DNA of 64,000 nt, from NCBI RefSeq assembly GCF_002127325.2, contig NC_035436.2:28221354-28285353 (forward strand), written 5' to 3'. This stretch comes from Helianthus annuus. Taxonomy: Eukaryota; Streptophyta; Magnoliopsida; Asterales; Asteraceae. Shown here one piece after another: positions 56,623 through 64,000 of the stretch (the first letter of the stretch is position 1; each line of letters starts with the position of its first letter). A model generated the notes under the pieces. That model saw nothing but the letters and a program-made list of their open reading frames with translations, made no database searches and was not told where the DNA came from. The translations under genes were made by a program, and so were the position numbers.

Positions 56623-59600
56623 ATGCCTCCCAGAAAAGATTCGTCCATACCCGATGATCCCATCCAGAACCTCTGCGACCAGTTCGCCTAATTTCTGGAA
56701 AAACACGCAACCTCCGAAGCCAGATCCATCTCCCAATTCGACTCCATGCAAGCATCCATGCAACAACAGTTGGACACCACCAATCGTTTGCTCGCCTTCC
56801 TCACCAACAAAGAAGACAAACCTGATAAACAGGGTGTCTTTGCTACTTCCGGCCCTTCCAACTCACACCCCGACCCGAAAACACCACACCCACCCAAAAT
56901 TCTTTTACCTTCGTTTGACGGATCCAATCGGTTGGACTGGATTTTCCAAGCGGAAAATTACTTCACATACTACTCCATTCTAGAAAACGATCGCCTCCAA
57001 ATTGCCGCTTTTCACTTCACCGGTGAAGCGCTTAGTTGGTACAAATACCTCGCTAATAATCGACTCCTTGGCACTTGGCTGGCATTCACTCGAGCCCTTG
57101 AGTTACGGTTTGGTACCTCCGATTACGAAAACCATCAGGCTGCCCTCTTTAAACTCAAGCAAACTACCACCGTATCCGCCTTTCAAGCCGAGTTCGAAAA
57201 GCTTTGCAATTGTGTTATTGGTTTACCGAACGAAGCGCTCCTCAATTTCTATCTTTCCGGTCTCAAACCCGAAATTATGGCGGAATTATCCATCCACAAA
57301 CCTACCACTCTTCACCAAGCTTATGGTCTTTCTAAACGGGTTGAAGATAAACTTAACCTTTCTAAACCAAAAACTTACTAGCCTCGTTCTTTTTTTCCTC
57401 AATCCAACAACTCCTCTACTATTACCGCCTCCACAATTCCATCCGCTCCTAAATCCAATTCCGCACCTCTTCTACCCACCCCCAAACCGCCCTTACCATT
57501 TACAAAACTCTCTCCGGAAGCCTTGCAAAAACGTCAGAGCGAAGGCTTATGCTTTCGATGTCCGGAAAAATACTTCCATGGACATAAGTGTAATCCCACT
57601 CAATTCCTTTTAGTTGTGGACAATGAAGATGAGGTACCCACCAATCCAGATTCAAATCCCGATACCGTGATCGAACCAACCCATGATACCACTCATCAAT
57701 TTTTCTCGCTATCTACCGCCTTTTATTTTGGGATCTCTTCTCCACAAGCACTTCGTGTCACCGGATATGTTAATCATAAACCCGTTCAGGTACTCATCGA
57801 CACTGGAAGTACCCATAACATTATCCAACCTCGCTTGCTCTCTTATCTGAAATTGGAAAGCCAACAAATACCTGGGTTTTCAGTCATGGTGGGTAACGTC
57901 GACCACCTTCTCTGCGACAAGATGTGCCCAGCGCTAGGGTTGCATCTATCAGACACCGCCTTCAAAATCCCGGTGTTCGTTCTTCCTGTTGAGGGGGTCG
58001 ATATCATATTGGGTCTCGCTTGGCTTCATACTTTAGGGCCCGTTTTGGCGGACTTTGCAATTCCACAACTCACCTTTAATATGGGCCAAAAAGCTATCAC
58101 TCTTAAAGGGGAACCCACCACTAGTCCAGTTACACCTTCCACCCTCCATACCCTATTGGCTTAAAAAAACTATTGCTTCTGTTCATGCATTGATTCTTTT
58201 GCATAACCCTACGACCCCACCCATTATCCAACCACCCCTCACCCATGTAGACCCTCACATTCATCATCTTCTCAAAACCTTTCACTCCATTTTTGACATC
58301 CCCAAAACCCTACCTCCTAACCGTACCCAAGACCACCGTATACCCACCCTCCCATCATCCAACCCAGTTAACGTTCGGTCGTACCGCTACCCTCAGTATC
58401 AAAAGGAAGTCATGACTTCCCTCATATCGGATATGCTCCGAGATGGAATTACTAGCCCATACTCATCTCCGGTACTTCTCGTTCGCAAAAAAAGATGGAT
58501 CTTGGCGGTTTTGCGTTTACTACTGGGCCTTAAACTCCATAACCATCAAAGATCGGTTTCCGATTCCCACAATCGATGAATTGTTAGACGAGTTGCATGG
58601 GGCTTTGGTTTTCTCTAAGATTGATCTCACTTCGGGTTACCATCAGATTCGAGTGGCGGCCGAAGATACTCATAAAACAGCTTTTCGTACTGTCGATGGC
58701 CATTATGAATTTTTGGTAATGCCCTTCGGGCTCACCAACGCACCATCCACCTTCCAATCTACTATGAATGAAGTGTTTCGTGACGCATTGCGTAGGTATG
58801 TTCTGGTGTTCTTTGATGATATTTTGATCTACAGCCCCAACCGTAATCAACACTACCACCATTTACATGCCGTTTTTCAAACCTTGGCTGCGAATAAACT
58901 GTTCGCTAAAGCTTCAAAGTGTATTTTTGGGGTGGATTCTATATCTTATTTTGGGTCATGTGATTTCATCCAATGGTGTTGAAGCCGAACCCGACAAGTT
59001 ACAAGCAATCCAAGCGTGGCCCGAACCGACGTCTCTTACCAACCTTAGGGGCTTCCTCAGGTTAACGGGTTATTACACACGCTTCGTTCGAGACTATGCT
59101 CGTGTCGCATCACCCCTTACTGATTTGCTCAAAAAATCCAAACTTCAAATGGACAACCGAAGCCTCTCATGCCTTCGAACAGCTTAAAGCTTCTATGGTA
59201 TCTCTCATTACCCTCACTTTACCAAATTTTAATCGACCTTTTGAGGTCACCACTGATGCTTCCAATGTGGCTATTGGTGCTGTATTGTCGCAAGGGGATC
59301 GACCCATAGCTTTCTTTAGTAAAAAATGTGTCCTCGTATGCAAGTTTCATCGACATATGTACGAGAACTATATGCTATTACGGAAGCAGTCAAGAAGTGG
59401 CATCAGTACTTACTTGGTCGGAAGTTTCACATTTACACCGACCAAAGAAGTCTCAAACACCTTCTTACGCAAGTGGCGCAAACACCTGAACAGTACCGTT
59501 GGGCTACGAAAAACTATTGGGGTTTGGTTTTGAAATCTTTAATAAACCGGGAAAGGAAAATCGGGTCGCCGATGCGCTAAGTCGAATTGAGATTCCAGTG

Positions 59601-61184
59601 TTGTTTGCAACTTCATCCACCAAACCAATATGGCTAAATCGCCTACGTGCCTATTATCAGTCAACAGAAGGATCGCTTTTGGCAGCTAGAATGATGAAAG
59701 GTACTGATGATCGTTTTTCATTTAAAGATGGGTTGCTTCTACACAACAGCAAGTTATTTATTCCCGCATGCGATGATGTTCGCAATCTGTTACTTCATGA
59801 ATATCATGCTACAACAGTGGGTGGTCATTCGGGCATTAAAACGACGGTTAGACGTCTTTCAGCAAACTTCAGTTGGCCCAAATTAAAGGTAGTTGTTTCA
59901 TCTTTTATTCGAAGCTGTGAAGTCTACCAACAGGTCAAATACCCGAACCATAAACCTTACGGGTTGCTACAACCACTTCCTATTCCATCTACCGTGTGGC
60001 ATGATATTTCTATGGACCTAATAACCCACCTTCCGGTATCGCAAGGTAAATCTGCAATATGGGTAATTGTTGACAGGTTCTCAAAATTTGCCCACTTTAT
60101 TGCCCTTCCACCCAAATATGGAGCAGTAATTTTAGCCACCTTGTTCCTACATAATATTTATAAGTTACATGGATTTCCTAAAAGTATTGTCACAGACCGA
60201 GATTCTCTTTTTCTAAGCAACTTTTGGCAGGAAATGTTCAGGCATATGGGCACGAAACTAAAGTATTCAACCGCGTACCATCCTCAATCGAATGGCCAAA
60301 CGGAGGTTGTCAATCGTTGCCTTCAAACGTACCTTCGTTCGTTTGCAAGTGATGAGCCACATACTTGGAATCGCTATTTATACCTTGTCGAGTACTGGTA
60401 CAATACGTCTCACCACTCGGCCATTAATATGACCCCTTTTCAAGCTTTATATGGCAGGCCCGTTCCGGACATAAATCATTACACACCCCGGAGCTCAACC
60501 ACAGCTTCGATCGACTCTAGTTTGATTGAGCATGAATGCTTGAGGAAGCTACTGAAAGAAAATTTGAGGAAAGCACAACAAAGGGTGATTAGTTTAGCTT
60601 AGGCCCATCGCATCGATAAGCAATTCAAGGTCGATGATATGGTGTACTTAAGGCTTCGAGATTACAGACAATCTTCGGTGGCCATTCGGTCTTCAAAGAA
60701 ACTATCAAGGCGTTTTTATGGGCCTTTCCAAGTGATGGAACGAATCGGAGAGCTCGCTTACAAGCTCGAATTACCTTCGGATGCTCGTATCCATCCGGTG
60801 TTTCATGTGTCCCTGTTACGTCTAGCCCATGGGAACCCACAAATCGTTCCGCTACCACCGGCTGATACCTTCAAAGAAGACCCTCCTGAACCAGAAGGTA
60901 TTTTAGACCATCGTTGGCAAGCAAGAAAGCTGCAACTCCTAATTAATTGGAAGAATAATTCACTGGAAGAAGCCACTTGGGAATGCTATGAAGATCTCAT
61001 CACTCGTTTTCCAGAATTTGCAATTGCAAAAGAATATGTGTCGCAACTCGAGGACGATCTGGTTGTTAAGGGAGGGGCACTTGATACGGCCCAGTTAACT
61101 TCGTCTAGTGGATTGCGCAACCGGCCCAAAAGAAATGTGAAGAAACCCGCCAAACTCATGGACGGAGCCCATTGCACTTATTAA
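56623..61184 (+). pseudogene. Element E gag-pol, heavily broken
   Basis: ATG at 56623; stops at 56689 (TAA), 57379 (TAG) and 60600 (TAG), and about six frameshifts (near 58150, 58490, 58950, 59140, 59330, 59510). Domains in order: Gag (56746-57380), one zinc-like segment near 57550, protease LIDTGSTHNII near 57795, reverse transcriptase with FFDD near 58815, RNase H near 59250-59480, integrase (HHCC region 59795-59935; DDE core to about 60300; the last zinc cysteine is replaced by Tyr, CEVY), and a chromodomain near 60900-61020. The last frame runs about 100 bases into the 3' LTR to TAA 61182-61184, ending in a basic segment. It is not functional. Confidence 0.88.
61066..61081 (+). other. Polypurine tract of element E
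   Basis: TTAAGGGAGGGGCACT precedes the 3' LTR; the gag-pol frame reads through it. Confidence 0.7.
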
Positions 61185-62723
61185 TTTCCACATGTTTTAT
61201 TTGTTTTCATTACATTTTGCATGTTTGTTTTGCATGATTGTTAGTGGAGTAGTTGGTGTTCCTAGAAATAAGGAGATAGTGGACCCTATGGGAACATGTC
61301 TCATGTGAACGCCATATTTAAATTCTCTTATGTTTGCATTTGGAATAGGGTATTGTTAAATACACCCATAAAGTCAAAGTTTTTTTTACGTTTACCCACA
61401 AGTCAGCCATTAAATACATTCAAAAAGTCAATTTTTTTTACTTTTCCCCATGGGTTGTGTTAAATACATTTCAAAGTCAACTTTTATTTTTTATTTTTTT
61501 CTCATAAGTCAACTTTTCAAGTTTCCACAAACTAATAAATTCTCATTGCACTCTTCAAGTTTCCATATATCTTTTAATTTTTTTAAACAACTCTTCTAAT
61601 TTTTTTATATAACTCTTTTAATCCATATGTTAGGTGTATTTATCACACCCCTATAAAAAATAGAGTTTTTTTCCCAACTAGTGTTGGTGGAAAAAATATT
61701 TACTAAAATACTGTTCTTGAAAAAGTATTTACCAAACTAATATTAAATTTAAGACAATTAAAAACTTTTTAGTAAGAAAATAGATAAATAAATATATGCA
61801 AAAAAAGTTAGTAAGAAAATAGATAAATAAATATCTATGGAAAGTGAATTCAATATAACATTTGGATATCACACATATTTTATAAAATCTGTAGAACGAT
61901 TATATTAAAATCACTTCATTTTCTTTAGTAAGAAAATAGATAAATAAATATATGCAAAATCTGTAGAACGGTGATATTAAAACAGTCCATTTTTTAGTTA
62001 AAAATAAATATGACCAACTGTATAGATAAATAAATATATGCAAAATCTGTAGAACAATGTTGCCACTTGCCAATGTATATAGAATATTAATTATCAAATA
62101 TCCCGTAATTTATTACATTTTTTATATTATTTTGTTCTGGTATGACCAACTGGTTGAACTAATGAATCATCATGCTTGTGACTTAAAACATAATACAATT
62201 AAAAAGTTATTGTTTAAACCTTCTAAATATATAAAGTTAAAATTTAGATAATATTAAATTATTATAAAGAACGTATTTTTGATTTTTTTTTGAAAATATT
62301 AGATGTCACAGCGACAAGAAAGAGAAAGATTAGTGGCACGTCGCCGTTTCCGGCAGCCGCAGCGGCGCTCAGGGATGTATAATAAAGTGTTTTAATTATT
62401 TATTTATTAATATTGATATTAATACTAAAAAATATAAAAAAGCAACAAAAGTATTATAAAATAAAATAAGATAAAAAACATAATTATTACTTTTGACTTT
62501 TTAATAAAACATAATTATTACTTTTAACTTTATAATAAAATAATATAATAAAGTAGTTAATCATTACTAAATTATTACTAAATTTGACTTTTGGGTATAT
62601 TAATCTTTAACTTCGGTATATTTATCACACCCCTTGAAATATATGAAGAAAATTGTCCTAACTCTCTCTCTCTGTTCCTTAATTTTCTTGGAGCTTGGCC
62701 TACTCTACAGGTTACACCCATCA
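61082..62723 (+). repeat. Element E 3' LTR, interrupted
   Basis: It consists of 61082-61346 and about 62641-62723, separated by the DNA transposon at 61347-62633 plus one target-duplication copy. Confidence 0.85.
61347..62633. mobile_element. Non-autonomous DNA transposon, 1.29 kb, in element E 3' LTR
   Basis: The inverted ends AGGGTATTGTTAAATACACC and, inverted, GGGGTGTGATAAATATACC are similar. The flanks TTGGAAT (61340-61346) and TTGAAAT (62634-62640) look like a diverged target duplication of at least seven bases. The empty site is seen in the left LTR. The interior is AT-rich, with GATAAATAAATAT repeats and a short GC-rich island (62330-62380); no transposase. The superfamily (hAT or Mutator-like) is undecided. 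Confidence 0.68.
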
Positions 62724-63139
62724 AATACGCTAATGTTATTTGAGCTCAGATGTTCTTTATAAACCCAATATATAGAGTATTGCGGTAGTGCAGTGTTAAG
62801 TTCTTTGTACCATTGGCTTTAATCAAAATAAAAAAAAAATAAAATGCAACTTTTCGTATATGAAACTTAATCAAATACCTAAAATCCGTTCTAAGAAAAA
62901 TAAATATCTATTAAAATTTTCATTTACTACTTATATAATTACTGTCAAATATGATTGTAAAATTGGTTGGAACATGTTTTGTTGGGTTCGCTTGAACACC
63001 TTTTGTTCAAATTATATATATAACTCCTGTCAAAGATAATTATAAAATTATTTTATAATTTTAGTTCCATAAGGTCACTTTTAAATAACTTACTGAGAAG
63101 GCAAGTTTATATATTCTCCTGCTATTTTTACAGTAGTTA

Positions 63140-63146
<7 letters not shown>
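62724..63146 (-). other. Displaced upstream region of P4 and AT-rich DNA
   Basis: With E removed this segment lies directly before the P4 ATG. Minus-strand CTATATATT (62775-62768) would then be about 60 bases upstream of the ATG, with a GCCAATGG motif further up (near 62812), a plausible TATA/CCAAT pair. Confidence 0.4.

Positions 63147-63199
<53 letters not shown>
63147..63199. repeat. (TA)n microsatellite
   Basis: About 53 bases of alternating T and A. Confidence 0.95.
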
Positions 63200-63203
<4 letters not shown>

Positions 63204-63306
63204 CCCATTAAGTCTAACCAACTTTCAAATCAATCTTAATCATTGGATTTAGCTGAGATTAAATCTGAGCCATTTAAACTCATAAAAATAACTACTTTCA
63301 TGAAAA

Positions 63307-63336
63307 CTAGTGATAATACCCGCGAACTTCGCGGTG
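63307..63336 (-). mobile_element. Helitron 3' terminus (minus strand)
   Basis: On the minus strand a perfect hairpin CCGCGAAGTTCGCGG is followed by GTATTATCACTAG and T. The element extends to the right, probably through 63900; its 5' end is not identified. Confidence 0.72.
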
Positions 63337-64000
63337 TTAAGAAATGATATGTTATTTATTGTTTGAAAAAAATTACGTTTATACTGATCATAAAGAAATT
63401 GTACGCGTGAAATTATTATCGAAATATAGAGTTTACGATGAAAATACAACGAACCAACGTACTATAAAAATATAAAATAACCGAAAAGATAAGTAAATGA
63501 CTGAATATGTTTTTGTGGTTTGAAATATAAAATGAAAGTCTATTACTCTAATACTTTTGCTTGCTAGAGGTTCGTAACCAACAACCTCGAATTCGTTTTT
63601 GACCAACTGAAAAAATAATCATCACCTAACGAAATATGTTCGACTTGAATCATATCATGCCATCCAACAATACTACAATACTGTACCTATTGTAAACAAA
63701 TTTTATACAAAAAATTATATTAGTAACATATTGAAAATTGAAAAATGCTTTAAAACGTAAAATAAAAGTAATCAATAATATGAGTAATCGATTTGCAAAC
63801 CTTATTTGATCATCAATATTCTCTCTACGAAGATTCTTAACCCAATTATTTCCGTCAACAACTTTGATCCTTTTTTTTTTCTTTCAGAAAACTCAACTAA
63901 ACCACCTAAGTCAATAATTAATTTGGGCGAATATACCGGTTCGGTACCAGGCGGTGTGTTATCCATAAATAATGGTACCGTATCGGTACCAAAAAACGGA
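63337..64000. other. AT-rich DNA, probable Helitron body, and GGTACCG repeat
   Basis: No gene is seen. The last 70 bases contain CGGTACC/GGTACCG motifs (63938-63990) typical of a dispersed plant repeat cut by the window end. Confidence 0.4.

Larger units (their letters stand above)
48642..62723 (+). mobile_element. Element E: decayed chromovirus (Reina-like), split by element F and a DNA transposon
   Basis: The LTRs begin TGATRCGGCCCAG and end CACCCATCA, with a perfect target duplication AATAC (48637-48641 and 62724-62728). The left LTR is 48642-48878 plus 56483-56597, interrupted by F; the right LTR is 61082-62723, interrupted at 61347-62633. The inner part (56598-61081) holds gag-pol. About a dozen substitutions and one small indel separate the LTR copies over some 355 shared bases. 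The clade is a judgement from the protein sequence. Confidence 0.88.

Overview
The window is plant nuclear DNA, most likely from a eudicot of the Asteraceae (inference). It is AT-rich and intron-bearing, and it is packed with plant-type LTR retrotransposons primed by initiator tRNA-Met, PIF/Harbinger-, hAT- and CACTA-derived elements, Helitron tails and a nuclear tRNA-Ser gene. No bacterial or organellar signal is visible. About two thirds of the window is transposable element, much of it nested. The family placement comes from the look of the Tekay and Sirevirus-like proteins and was not tested by search.

Region 1, 1-18554: a degenerate Tekay-type (Ty3/gypsy chromovirus) element A on the plus strand. 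Its 5' LTR is cut by the window edge and its 3' LTR ends at 18554. A second, nearly pristine Tekay-type element B (1809-11777, minus strand, target duplication AAAAC) sits in A's leader. B has LTRs that differ by only two substitutions and one microsatellite step, an open gag-pol, and what looks like an 87-bp spliceosomal intron near the start of gag. A carries an extra leader reading frame upstream of gag, which B interrupts.

Region 2, 18555-44400: a gene-poor stretch holding two solo LTRs, at least four TAA-flanked MITEs, one hAT MITE, three long foldback elements, LINE fragments, CACTA remnants, Helitron tails, a tRNA-Ser(GCT) gene with a decayed duplicate, and a 344-bp tetranucleotide array. 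Scattered through it on the minus strand are three small open genes (P1 26899-27309, P2 33937-34311, P3 41356-41697). They encode stand-alone PB1-like domains resembling the N-terminal domain of MULE transposases. They share the splice context AG|GANNATG just before the start codon, and P2 and P3 share promoter blocks. An orphan copy of the promoter block lies at 22041-22333.

Region 3, 44400-62723: a fourth, broken family member (P4) whose intron contains a TRIM element (44771-48261) that is itself split by a 2.68-kb solo Tekay-like LTR. P4's putative promoter is separated from its ATG by a 14-kb decayed chromovirus E (48642-62723, TSD AATAC). E's 5' LTR holds a 7.6-kb Sirevirus-like element F (48879-56477, TSD AACTG). 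F encodes a very long Gag-like protein with two CCHC knuckles but no pol. E's 3' LTR holds a 1.29-kb DNA transposon.

Region 4, 62724-64000: the displaced P4 upstream sequence, a TA microsatellite and a minus-strand Helitron tail.

The best candidates for something undescribed are the PB1-like mini-gene array, the gag intron of element B, the leader ORF of element A, and the Gag-only element F with its repeated primer-site and polypurine-tract look-alikes.
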